From Vandiemenella viatica (taxonomy: Eukaryota; Arthropoda; Insecta; Orthoptera; Morabidae), in the NCBI GenBank assembly GCA_031002005.1, contig CM061921.1, forward strand, positions 147,283,283-147,347,282: a stretch of DNA of 64,000 nucleotides. Reading direction: 5' to 3'. This document shows, in pieces, positions 33,660 through 43,960 of the stretch. Positions within the stretch are counted from its first letter, which is position 1. Every line of letters begins with the position of its first letter. The translations under genes and the position numbers were made by a program. A model generated the notes under the pieces. That model did not search any database and was not told the origin of the DNA. It was given only the letters and a program-made list of their open reading frames with translations.

Positions 33660-34044
33660 CAGGAGCAGAACCATCAGTAGGCGCAGTTCGTCCATCGATT
33701 TGACACTGGTGGCTAGACGGTTGCATAACTGTTAGGTCACCGCACACTCGGAACCTCTCACACACCAGATATGGGATCCTCTCCTAAAACATACCATACA
33801 ACATACTAAGCGTTTTTATTGTTTCGAATCACCCTGTATTCAGCACAAAGATCAGTAATGTTTTCTGAAAGGGGCAATTAACGCTTCTGCGATGACTAAT
33901 TACATCAAAGTTCGAGATATTAATTGCCACTGTGAATCTTGTTTTACTGCTCTTTATACGTGACGTGGAACCGCAACAGCCTGGATATGATTTCTTCAAT
34001 GTATAGGAAAGAAACCGATTCTTAAGACTTCCGCGGCCGTATTT
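33660..34044. other. No recognisable feature
   Basis: Short unique stretch between the hAT MITE and the Penelope-like pair. Confidence 0.35.
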
Positions 34045-34123
34045 GTACATGATTTATAGCTTTACGCGCTATGCTGTGTCGTTTATTGGATTATCTAAGA
34101 TTTCGGCTGTTTCACTCCAGCCT

Positions 34124-34130
34124 TCTTCAG
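34124..34130 (-). ncRNA. Hammerhead ribozyme-like core, PLE-A left copy
   Basis: On the minus strand CTGAAGA (34124-34130) fits the CUGANGA core. It is followed by a 5-bp stem (GGCTG/CAGCC) and GAAA (34101-34104). Hammerhead motifs are known in terminal regions of Penelope-like elements. Stem I pairing and cleavage were not shown. Confidence 0.5.
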
Positions 34131-34932
34131 AGATACTGTTTATATTTATGTTCACATAGCAACAGTCGCCAAGCATCGCAGAGGAAAAGGCCGCTATCTT
34201 CGTTGATGTTGATGGAATTCCTTAAGATTTCTGCTGCCTCTTTCACATGTCGAGGCCCCTCGCATTCGGGAGGACGGTGGTTCGAATCCCCGTCCGGGCA
34301 TCCAGATTTGGGTTTTCCATGGTTTCCCCAAATCACTCCAGGTGAATGCCGGGATGCTTCCTTCAAAAGGCCATGGCCGAATTCCTTCCCATTCCTTGCC
34401 CCCATCCTTTCCCGTCTCTAAAGACCACGTTGTTATAAAGGGACGTTAAACTGTTAAAAAAAAACAAAAAAAAACGTCGAGGCCACCACTGGTCTTATCT
34501 CCAAAGTAGCCTCGTGTCTTGAAATTTTATTTAATGCCCAGTGTTAATAGCATGGCGACCGACGGCAGATTTGTCGCTGTTATATTTGTAGTAGCGGATG
34601 TGTTCTTTAAGTCTCTCCGCCACTGTGCGACCTGTTTCGCCGATGTATACACTGCCACAGCTGTAGGGGATTTCATAAACACCCGTAAGCTGGTGTGGGT
34701 GTAATCTTTCTTTTACGCTGGATAATGACTGGCCAAGTTTACAGTGAGCTTTATACACGATTCGCACCTCCGCCCGCTTAAACAGTTTCCCAATACGGTC
34801 AGTGATGCCACGTATGTATGGAAGACAGGCGAATTTTCTTGGCACATTGGTATCATGAGAAGTTGACGTCTTCCATGGATTTTTTAGGTCTGAAAACCCT
34901 TCTGATGTTTGCACACCATGTCGCACCATCAC
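34127..34932 (-). pseudogene. PLE GIY-YIG endonuclease domain, left copy (SINE-interrupted)
   Basis: In Penelope-like elements this C-terminal nuclease nicks the target for reverse transcription. The frame from 34932 has the conserved linker ITDRIGKLFKRAEVRIVYK, then GVYEIPYSCGSVYIGETGRT, with both halves of the GIY-YIG signature intact, and RLKEHIRYYKY. Stops follow HAINTGH and TRLLWR where the right copy has Glu codons. The frame continues with DQWWP, is cut by SINE-A copy 18, then resumes with KEAAEILRNSININEDSGLF to the natural stop at 34127-34129. It cannot make an intact domain. Confidence 0.85.
34258..34475 (+). mobile_element. SINE-A copy 18, subfamily A2, inserted in PLE-A
   Basis: 5' truncated at CCTCGCATTCGG, with B-box GGTTCGAATCCCC, a well-preserved body, the A2 tail (GACGTTAAACTGTTA) and an A-run. 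A 9-bp duplication GTCGAGGCC (34249-34257, 34476-34484) flanks it. The right PLE arm shows the empty site. Looks young. Confidence 0.92.
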
Positions 34933-34989
34933 CCGGCAACGAAGAGAGGCGTATTAACATCACTGAATTTAAAAGCGAGGACAGTATGT

Positions 34990-35624
34990 GACTCGGAAAA
35001 GTCTGAAGGAAGAAATGGAGACTCTTACAATAATATTCCGAGCCAACACCTATAGTGAATCAGACATCAGAAGGCTTTTCAGACCTAAAAAAACCCATGG
35101 AAGACGTCAACTTGTCTCATGATACCAATGTGCCAAGAAAATTCGCCTGTCTTCCATACATACGTGGCATCACTGACCGTATTGGGAAACTGTTTAAGCG
35201 GGCGGAGGTGCGAATCATATACAAAGCTCACTGCAAACTCGGCCAGTCATTATCCAGGGTAAAAGACAAATTACACCCACACCAGCTTACGGGTGTTTAC
35301 GAAATCCCCTACAGCTGTGGCAGTGTATCCATCGGCGAAACAGGTCGCACAGTGGCGGAGAGACTTAAAGAACACATCCGCTACTACAAATATAAAAACT
35401 GCGACAAATCTGCCGTCAGTCCCCATGCTATTAACATCGGGCATGAAATAAACATTCAAGACACTAGGCTACTGTGGAGAGAAGACCAGTGGTGGCCTCG
35501 ACGTGTGAAAGAGGCAGCAGAAATCTTAAAGAATTCCATCAACACCAACGAAGATAGCGGCCTTTTCCTCTGCGATGCTTGGCGACTGTTGCTATGTGAA
35601 CATAAATATAAACAGTATCTCTGA
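34990..35624 (+). pseudogene. PLE GIY-YIG endonuclease domain, right copy
   Basis: An upstream segment in another frame (about 35009-35110) reads LKEEMETLTIIFRANTYSES DIRRLF, the linker preceding the nuclease in PLEs. A frameshift near 35100-35125 leads into the 35055-35624 frame: ACLPYIRGITDRIGKLFKRA, GVYEIPYSCGSV, then SIGETGRTVAERLKEH, HAINIGHEIN, and REDQWWPRRVKEAAEILKNS to the C-terminus. The YIG tyrosine is replaced by Ser (SIG), so catalysis is probably lost although the C-terminal frame is otherwise open. The stop codon lies inside the hammerhead-like CTGAAGA. Confidence 0.85.
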
Positions 35625-35650
35625 AGAAGGTTGGAGTATAACAGCCGAAA
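35621..35650 (+). ncRNA. Hammerhead ribozyme-like core, PLE-A right copy
   Basis: CTGAAGA (35621-35627), a stem GGTTG/CAGCC with one G-U pair, then GAAA (35647-35650). The ORF stop TGA is bases 35622-35624. Core match only; stem I and activity unproven. Confidence 0.5.
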
Positions 35651-35755
35651 GCTTAGATAATCTAATAAACGACGCGGCATAGCCCGTAAAGCTATTAATC
35701 ATGTAGAAAAGAAACCGCCTTTATTAATGAAACACATAGGTATTTACTTGAAGTA

Positions 35756-35818
35756 ATGTGGGAGAACCATAGAAAATGAAACCTATGATTGCTGGACGGG
35801 GAATCGAACCGGAGTCCT
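35756..35818 (-). mobile_element. SINE-A copy 19, fragment
   Basis: GGACGGGGAATCGAACCGG is the B-box region in reverse, preceded by the first part of the body. It lies head-to-head with copy 20, making an inverted SINE pair. Confidence 0.7.
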
Positions 35819-36015
35819 TCCTCTGGCCTCGCATTCGGTAGGACGTGGGTTTAAACCTCGGTTCGACCATACAGATTTAAGTGTTCCATAATTTAACCCA
35901 ACAGCTCATTACGAATAACGTGATGGTTCATTCGAGAGCCTTGGCCGAATTCTATTCCGTTCGTTACCCCTAGTCCTCCCCCCCCCCCATCTCTAATGAC
36001 GCCATAAAAAAATGT
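35819..36015 (+). mobile_element. SINE-A copy 20, decayed
   Basis: CTCTGGCCTCGCATTCGGTA head, GGGTTTAAACC (mutated B-box), GAGAGCCTTGGCCGAATTC, CTCTAATGACGCCATAAAA tail. Confidence 0.78.
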
Positions 36016-36205
36016 AGTGTTACCGTATTTACACTCTGTATACAGTCGTGAATGGTAGTGGTATAGATAATCCTCACACTAGTACGAGCAAAGCGAAGCC
36101 ATTTTGCGGCCAACATGTTGATGCAAATGTATTAAGAAACTAGATTCAGTACTATGCTGGCTTTTGTAGAATCTGAATGGCTTTACGATACAGTGTGTGT
36201 TTCAG

Positions 36206-36319
36206 AGGATGGCGAGGAGGTGGACTCAGGGCAGCAGGCACCTCGAAGGCCTCGCTCCTCGTTCTTCAAGCATTCACCGCAGCAGCAACCACAGTCTCCA
36301 CAATCTACCTTCAACGACG
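36206..36319 (+). CDS. Candidate internal exon of an unidentified host gene
   Basis: A 114-bp segment bounded by an acceptor-like GTGTTTCAG and a strong donor GTAAGT (36320). The frame is open across it with phase-1 boundaries on both sides, so it could be skipped without a frameshift. The peptide is hydrophilic and low-complexity: EEVDSGQQAPRRPRSSFF, then KHSPQQQPQSPQSTFND, resembling a disordered linker. No domain is recognised and no partner exon was found, so the rest would lie outside the window across long introns. The polypyrimidine tract is weak and a second frame is also open, so a chance match is possible. Confidence 0.4.
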
Positions 36320-36329
36320 GTAAGTCCAG

Positions 36330-37035
36330 TAACAGCGACAATGCTTAATTTAACCGATCATCTTGTTTCAAGAAGGTGATTTATAGTGACATGCTTTTTC
36401 TCCCTTCATACTTAACCAATCTCGATAAACGAGGTACCATTTTAAAAATTAAGTTCTCCGCTTCTGAAGAATTGTTAACATGAAATTGCACATTGTATTG
36501 TTTATTTATATTTCGTAGTTTTGAAACTAGAGCTGACCTGGATGTGTCTGTTCGGCGCGGTTAACACGTCTTTTCCACGCCTACTCGATTCAGAACATAG
36601 TTGGTGTCACATCGCATAAACTCACATGGCGTTTTCCTAGAGTACGATGCTTTTCAGATATTTTTGCTTGTGAGAAGGATACATTTAGTCTAAGTTGCTG
36701 CTGTTCATATTGTCACCTCAAATATTGTGTATAAGGAGGTTTGCGTAATTGAAATAGGACATTTTAAAAGATATTGTGTTCCGCTTTTCACAAATTGTTC
36801 AGAAATGTTCCAAATGTGTGTGTTCTGCTTCACCCAAAAATTTACTAATCAACGATTACAAATGAAACTAATATTTTTCATCCTACTTAAAACCACCAAT
36901 CTCGCTATTAAATTTTAAGAGTTCTTCGTATTTGATTCACGAGATTTCATATCACTTGCATTTACATGCACCTTTTCTCCGATTTGTGGAATTGCTGCCC
37001 GGGCCCACAAGTGAAACGTTACCCAGAATTTTTCC
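36330..37035. other. No recognisable feature
   Basis: AT-rich DNA downstream of the candidate exon. If the exon is real this is intron. Confidence 0.35.
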
Positions 37036-37039
37036 TCAA

Positions 37040-37110
37040 TCTGTGCGGCATGTAGCTCGGCAGTAAAATAATTGCCTAAGAAATTGACAACCCAGGTTCG
37101 AATCGTAACC
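37040..37110 (+). repeat. tRNA-like segment, possible SINE head
   Basis: TGTAGCTCGGCAGTAAAATA (A-box-like) followed about 35 bp later by CAGGTTCGAATCG (B-box). Not a functional tRNA by inspection. No second copy in the window. Confidence 0.45.
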
Positions 37111-37734
37111 AAGCATACACCTTCTGCCTAATCTGAAAGGCCTCTCGGGTAAATGAAGTTGGTACGGTGGACCATACTTCTGGAACATGTTGCTGTAAAC
37201 AACACCAAGATTCTAGCACAGACGTCATCGAAGGACATGCAGAGCTTTTTTTCCCCTCAACGGCCAGGAAGAGACGGCTCCTCAACTTCAGCGTTTATTT
37301 CGGCTACTCAAATGCAAGAAAATACACATATACAATTTCGAAATAGTTAATTTTGCAATCTCGATTTATAATTGGTATTAGTTTACTTCCAGATTTACCA
37401 GTGAGTTGCATGCGCTTAATTGTAGCGGACCTAACTTATTGCAGGAAGCGAATGCACACTGATGTGACAAATCAATAGACCATTACCCTGAATGCCGTCT
37501 GGTGATGTGGATACGTCGTGCGCTAAGGAAAATATATAAGCGGAGCAGAGACGCATTCTAGCGACGACACAAGTGGCAAATGGGGAAATACACTGACATA
37601 AGTGTTATTGACAGGCGCCTTGGAATGAGTATCTAGGAAACGACGAGGCAGCTTTGGTAAATGTTTGGAGCACTGTGAAACCACGAGTAGGCGACTAGGT
37701 GATGGACGGTCATGGTGCAAGCTCAGGTGTTTCA

Positions 37735-38515
37735 GAACACACCGTTCAGCGCACATTGTTCAACATGGAGCTCCACAGCAGAAGATCCAAATGTGTTCCT
37801 ATGTTGACCCAACGATATAGTGAATTAAGATTTAACAGGGCACTAGATTGGTGAGATTGGATCCGGAGAAAAGTGCTGCCTGGTCGGATAAAAAAAAAAA
37901 AAAAAAAAAAAGTTTCTTACTACGCCAAGTCAACAGGCGTGTCCGGATACTCAGTCTTCCAACGGCTGCTCGAAGCATGCACCGCTGTTATGGTTTTAGG
38001 GCGCGTCGACATCGAGGACATTGGCGCCCTAGCATGCACTGCAACACGGACGATGGCTAGTGGGTACATTACCCAGGGCTTCCACGGTACCTGTGGTAGT
38101 AAATGAAGGCATCATGGCAGTTGTAGATTACGTGAAAATTATTGCTGACCATATCCATCCATTCACACTTCATGTCCTCCACGACGGGGATGGCAACTTC
38201 CAACAGCATAAGTATCAGTGTCACAAGGCTAGAATTGTGCTACATTGGTTTAAGGATCGTAATAGTGAACTCTGGTGATATCTTGGCCATCAAATCCGCC
38301 TGATCTCAACCCGATAGAACACATCTGTGACGTTATTGGTCGACAGATATGCGCCCGAAAAACACAGTTATTTAAGGGAATTTCGTGACCTGTGCGTGGA
38401 TATGTGGTACCAGGTATCTCCGGAAACGTACAAAGAAACTGTAGAATCCATGCCACACCGAATCGCTGCTGTATTGCTTTCCAAAAGTGGACGAACTCTA
38501 TTAAGCGGGTGGTAA
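37735..38515 (+). pseudogene. Tc1-type transposase pseudogene
   Basis: Successive pieces: HTVQRTLFNMELHSRRSKC and QRYSELRFNRALDW (end of the DNA-binding region), a stop, an A-run (37890-37911), AVMVLGRVDIEDIG (matching the VMVWG block), FQQ followed by CHKARIVLHWFKDRN (second catalytic region; its Asp is lost), PDLNPIEHICDVIGRQICAR (region of the catalytic Glu), then REFRDLCVDMWYQVSPETYK and MPHRIAAVLLSK at the C-terminus. Several stops and frameshifts make it nonfunctional. Confidence 0.82.
37890..37911. repeat. A22 homopolymer inside the Tc1 relic
   Basis: Uninterrupted A-run breaking the transposase frame. Length may be unreliable in an assembly. Confidence 0.9.
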
Positions 38516-38539
38516 TATTTTGGTTCATGAATGTACTGG

Positions 38540-41085
38540 TGGAGCCCATTTGGCACTACTTCACCTCAGTACGCCGAGCTGACATCAGTTCTTGCTGAAG
38601 CATTGTTTGTCCTTGTTTTACGAACTATTCCGTGTGATTTTTTCCCTTTGTATTTACTGAACTAGTACCTCTGTATTGTCGGTACGATCTAACATCGTAA
38701 ATATGGTGCTGAACTAACATGCCGAAGTTACCGGGCATCCTTAGACAATTGGATGAAACCTAACAGTCAACCCAGCCGGCTCAGATTTCAGTTCTGCCTT
38801 TAATCCGGTATTCCAGCCTGTCACGTATGACCACTTACACCTCGAACCACTAGTGGGAGGGCTTTCGGTCGGAAGAACAGGGCAGAATATGGACAAGAGT
38901 GAACATTAAGACACGTTAATTATGAGACAGTGGCCAGGTTTGAAATGACCTCGGCGAGTGAATAGTTAGCATGAAGAAGGAAAAATATAGTTCCTGCTTG
39001 AATAGATACCGGCCATCTGCCATCGGTCCGTACTTTATGTATAATGAAGGTACGCGTGATGGTGAAAGTTACCTGCGTCTAGTCTCGACTGGAGAGTGGA
39101 TACACACCGGTATTAAAGGCATTTATCGTTTCTAGCTTTGGAAAAGTGGAGTTGAGCTACGGATCAGGTCACCAGTGAATGAAAGTGTTGACACTGCGAC
39201 ATGATCTTTAAGGACGTATGTCTGGAAACATTTTTCCTGTCTTTATATTTTCACTAAATCCTCCTCGTGAGTAGACAGTGTAAACGAAAATTCTGAAATG
39301 CTGAAAATTACACAGTATGCCTTCCAGTTTTTGGCGTAAATATCTCCAAAACGTTCAAAAAGGTAGCGAGACTAAAGTTAAAAATTTACATACGTACTTC
39401 CTGACATTAAGATAATAATACTTCCAACGTTTAGAAGGAATCAGGTACGAAATGGATTCTTATGCCCCAACGTTACATAATGTTTTAAGCTTATCATTTG
39501 CAGATATTTATGCGTGTATTGTAGTAGTCGTGTGAGATACAGAACCGTACAACAGCCAGCTCAGTATCTACTATCTATGCTGCTTTCCGAGTACTTCATC
39601 GTCTGAGTAATGTACATACTATATGGTGCAGCATTGTTAGTTTGGTAGATTGGTATTGAGCATCTGTACCGCATTGCTGATGCTGCAGGTTGTGTACCAC
39701 ATATGTTACTCTTATTTGTTCTCAGTCTCGGATCGATAGAGCTTACAGACCCGGTGACGAGACGCGCGCATAGGATCTTTAACACAGCTCAACTGCCAAT
39801 AATCCTACCTACTACCTCCGCGATGTACCCGCCTCTACCGGCATCATATTCATCTACAAGCAAATAGAAAGATCTATCTAGTAGGTTTTACTAGCATTTT
39901 TAATTTGGCAATTTCCAGGTAACGATTACAAGAATAGAAACGCTACAATTAATCTTTTGATTTCATCGAATTGTAACAGTAGTTCATCCCAATTTCACCC
40001 AATATGTTTAACGCTCAATAAAAAGTGGGGGCAAAAAAGTGGGATGTCCTAAAACCTCTTGCACGCATGCTGGCTAGGGTGATTATGACTTGAAGTATTC
40101 CTACCTTAATTGTCAGGTAGCGTTAAAATTATCACTTCAAATTTTACAGGATAACCTCCTTAGACTTCATGGAAAATTTTTGTAGTTAACATCTGATACT
40201 TCTTTCCAGAATAAAATCGCCTACATTCCAAATTTTTTTCCACACACGTCCTCTTCGACTAAATTTCTGTTACAGAACAGCTCATCTAGTGTGCCACGTG
40301 GTCAGTTTGAATCAAATTCAAATTAATATTTATTTATGAGCATTCTTAGTAATTCTGTTTGCCTTTCTTTTTGATGTCGTTTATTCTAGGGCGCCATGGA
40401 AAATAATTCATTTTTGAAATCGATAACTTTTGATAAGTAGACCAATAAAATTTAAAAGAAACGCAGGATAGGTGGGATCATGTTATTACTGTATGAAATT
40501 ATAAACCAAAATAAAGTTGACAAATTTACAAACTGTTTATTTTTTAATCAGAATAACTCGTATGTAACTGCTTGACACGAAATGAATACTACAATCAAAA
40601 TGTCACTGGAAGCTCATTATCACCCGGGCACGATGAGGCGGTCACAGTTATGAGTACAGTAGTTATACTTAGATTAGATATCGTGCCCGTGAGTAGAATC
40701 TGAAAGAAAAAGTATCGTACTACCGAAAGTATTGGAAAAGATTATCGATAAAATATTTTTCGGATCATTCATTGGGATTGATGTTTCCTATTATGTGAAT
40801 TTTTGTTTGAAAGTTAAAGGACTGTACCTGCACGTTAATTTCAATTTTTAATTCTTTGTTTCAATCTTTAAAGTTGAATTGGCCAGTGTTTTTTATATGA
40901 TGATTAAATTTGCAGCAATAAATCATTGTTTTGTAATTCTATGTGAAAAATGTATTATAAATTAAATAAACTAAAACGAGGTTAAACTTTCAAATCGACA
41001 GCAAATTTCAAGACTCATTAAACTGTGGAATTAAGTTGGTAAAGTATATACTTATCTTACACTTCCCACTTTTCCTCCATTCAGT
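38540..41085. other. No recognisable gene; one short inverted repeat
   Basis: About 2.5 kb with no supported gene. A GGGCACGAT / ATCGTGCCC inverted pair spans about 40626-40690 and could be a tiny MITE or chance. Confidence 0.35.
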
Positions 41086-41089
41086 CACT

Positions 41090-41402
41090 TAAGAAACAAT
41101 TTCACTGAAACATATGGATAAATAGTTTTTGTCTGTGACATTGTGCTGTCCGCCCTTGGAAATAAACTTTAGGCAGTGACTGGCGTTGCTGGAACTCTCA
41201 GGTATTCATGGGCTAACTTATATAAGTGAGGGAACACTACTTTCATATCTTCCCATTGCTCCAATGGCTCAGTCGACAACGTTGCCAAAATAAGACGTAT
41301 TTCATTCTTTCCATTAGCCAAAGTACTATGTAAGGAAGAGCCATGTGTCAGACTTTTGCTTTTTTTTGTTTTGTATGTGTTAAGGACTTGCGATAACTTC
41401 AA
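41090..41402 (-). pseudogene. hAT transposase C-terminal (hATC) relic
   Basis: The minus-strand frame reads TEPLEQWEDMKVVFPHLYKL then AHEYLRVPATPVTA before a stop, and the same frame continues with SLFPRADSTMSQTKTIY. This matches the hATC dimerisation region of ZBED-like hAT transposases, where the family has PATSVPSER.FS.AG...S..R. Two features are altered: a stop replaces the SER motif, and the MSQT block is followed by decay. No terminal repeats were found. A different hAT lineage from the element at 42181. Confidence 0.72.
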
Positions 41403-41409
41403 AAATCAT

Positions 41410-42170
41410 ATTATGAAATTGTATCACCATCTGGATCACTGGAGGAGGTGACATTAGTGTTTACTGTTGTTAAACACTTCGTAGTAGATATTGCCTAAGC
41501 TATGTGACGTCATGGAAACAGGACACTGCGATTAAATGATTATCTTCAATATTTTCATATCCGTTCTTAACGCGTGATCCATACAAATCAAGCAAGCGAC
41601 AACGTTGATAACCAGAAATAACGTAACCTAACACATAAGTATTCTAGTAGAGAGTTAGACTCCTTCCTTTTTAAAATAAAAACTAGAAAAATGTCAACAC
41701 TAAGTGTTTATAACATTCTATACATTCCCTGATCTCTTCAATCTTGCTTATTTCATTGGCTGCTCACACACATGGTTCGGCAGTTCCTTGAAATGCGACA
41801 CTATTACCGCCGCGTTGCGAAATGTTCAGGTGACAATATATCTCAGCGCCTCGATTCCACAATTTATTGCCACTTTCTGTGCTTGCAGCTCTGGAACAGC
41901 ACTAGATGATACTTCTCTAGAAAACTTTTTGTGTGCTCTGAAGCAGACTCCCCTATTGTAACTATTTCACTAACTAGGCAAAATAGCCTCCCACATTCAT
42001 GCTGTCACTCAACTGCAAAATCTCCTTGAGACAGCGAGCGCACCTTATTGTCTCCGCGTCTGGGACTGTATGAACTTAAGCTCAACTATCTCATTCCTGG
42101 ATTGGGTCATTGTCTCGTGCCAGTCAGGCTGCCTTTGGCAAATTCATATGCGTTGCTAAAACAGTTTACT
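41410..42170. other. No recognisable feature
   Basis: An 85-codon frame (41704-41961) has no recognised domain. Confidence 0.35.
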
Positions 42171-42569
42171 GTCCAATATCAGGGCCCGCTCTAGCGGTTT
42201 TGCCACCCCGGACAAATAGACAAATTGCCGCCCCTTAAGATTATGTAGAATTAAATATTTCTTAAAAATAATAATTAATTTTAATCGAATAAAATATTTA
42301 ATTTAAATTTTAATAAAATCATATATTCATAAATAAACTTATTGAATTTTGATCTAGCAGCACAAAATAGGGAAATTAATTATGAAATATCTGTACATAG
42401 CCACAAATTAACTATATTTTAAACATTTTTAAATGCTATTACAGATGTATATTATCACACAAACAATCTAAATGCAATTATTTTGAAAATAAAACGAGAT
42501 TACATCAAATACGCTAAAATCACAAAAAAACTTTTTTTCTTACTTTCAAGTTGCGAATTTTTTATTACA

Positions 42570-43960
42570 TCTTAAAATTTATTTCATCAGCAATTTCATA
42601 CTCAATTGCCAAAATGGCTAAATCATTAAATTATCAATCTCTTGGTTTTCGTAAATGCTTAGCAAGGCGTCGTATACATCTCCCAAATGTAAATTTTAAA
42701 GGGTTTAATGCCTCTATCCTACTCTCCCATCTAGTGTCACTCCATGTTTTCAAAGTTGGAACCCTGAACATGCTTTAAAAGTATTGCCCATCGAAAAGTA
42801 GATGCCGAAAAGAATAAATATATGTTTTGGACCATGTTGAAGGAAATTAGCGGCTTCCAAGGATGCTTTTGCCATTAATAACAAGATTGAGAGGAATGGC
42901 TACTACACGGAACAATGAATGCTCGCGAATTATATTGTTTAATTCCTAGATTGCACTCCTGCTTTATTGCCCCTCATATTGGACCCGTTGTCAGTGCCTG
43001 CCCTCTGATATCCTGCAAATTTAAACCCAAGTCATTAAGTTCCCCAACTATATCAGACATTTGTCTTCCTGTGGATCTTTCGACTGGTAAGAAGCCATAA
43101 AAGCTTTCATTAATTTTAATTTCAACATCAGGATTAAATTTATTGGTTGAAACATATCTGATTACAAGAGTAATTTGCTGTATCTTACTAAAGTCAGGAG
43201 TACAGTTTAAAATTATGGAAAATATTTGAATTTTTTTATTTCATTAATAACATGAGACTTTACACTTTGATGCAGCAGATCTACTATCCCGGTTTGTATA
43301 TTTTTCCCAAGATATTGAGCTTTTAGTCTCTACTTTTTAGAGCTACTCAACGGACGTGCTCTTCCATAATGGGATCGTATTCAGACAGTAACTACAACTA
43401 TTTTTAAGAAATTACCGTTATTATGCTCAAACAACTTGTCGCTTGTACCTTGAAAAACCAGTCAACTTTTACCAAGCATTTTGGTAATTGCAACGATTCT
43501 TAGAAGCACCTCATTCCAATGATTTATTTCGGCATTAATAACTCTTTGAGTGGCAGCATCTACAGTTTTACAACAATTTAATCTTATTTGCCTGAGATAT
43601 GATTTTTAGAAATTTCATGCTCTTTTAAAGTTTCGTCGAGGTGCTTCCAATTTTTAAAATCCTCCTTTGAGAGAGAACTAACTAAACAGCCGAAAATTTT
43701 GCAACAGAAGCAGTAAACGCAGTTTTGTGAAAGATAGTAGCTAATCTCGCAATATTTGCTCTCCGTTGCTTAAAATTCGTGCATAATATTTTGCGCTAAA
43801 ATGTCGATCTGTGCCATTGGAAGGAAATTTGTAATTATGCAATAGTTTAGGTGGACCTTGCCTTACTAAAAAGCTTCTTACGGCGTCTCGTAAGATTCTT
43901 GGCCACAAAGTTTTAGAACGCCTTCTGTGAGTCTCACGTTGGTGTCAGTTCCAGTTGGTT
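42570..43960 (-). pseudogene. hAT transposase, DUF4371/ZMYM1-like, deleted and frameshifted
   Basis: Reading the minus strand: YLSQNCVYCFCCKIFG with KNWKHLDETLKEHEISKNH (TTF-type zinc finger, about 43750-43610), LRIVAITKMLGK and FEHNNGNFLKIV (DUF4371 start), LGKNIQTGIVDLLHQSVKSH, KAFMASYQS, GPI/ARYEGQ-like remnants, then SDTRWESRIEAL (about 42745-42710), the usual block in the RNase H-like fold. Immediately after comes FNDLAILAIEYEIADEIN (about 42631-42580), which belongs near the hATC end. So roughly 200 residues between SDTRW and the C-terminus were deleted. Multiple stops. Confidence 0.8.

Larger units (their letters stand above)
34045..35705. mobile_element. Penelope-like retroelement ends, inverted pair (PLE-A)
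   Basis: Two copies of the 3' end of the same Penelope-like element face away from each other, their coding starts toward the centre: left arm 34045-34907 (minus) and right arm 35069-35705 (plus), separated by 161 bp. Without its SINE the left arm is almost exactly as long as the right. Each arm holds a C-terminal GIY-YIG endonuclease domain and about 80 bp of 3' flank. The reverse transcriptase is absent. Confidence 0.85.
37490..38530 (+). mobile_element. Decayed Tc1-like transposon
   Basis: About 1 kb with transposase remnants in order across several frames. The 3' end GCGTGACC-type block and TTAAGCGGGTGGTAAT resemble the end of the palindromic element at 21183-21941. The 5' boundary is not resolved. 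Confidence 0.75.

Noticed and set aside
40626..40690. Short GGGCACGAT inverted pair as a MITE
   Set aside because: Arms are about 9-14 bp, with no target duplication and no second copy in the window.
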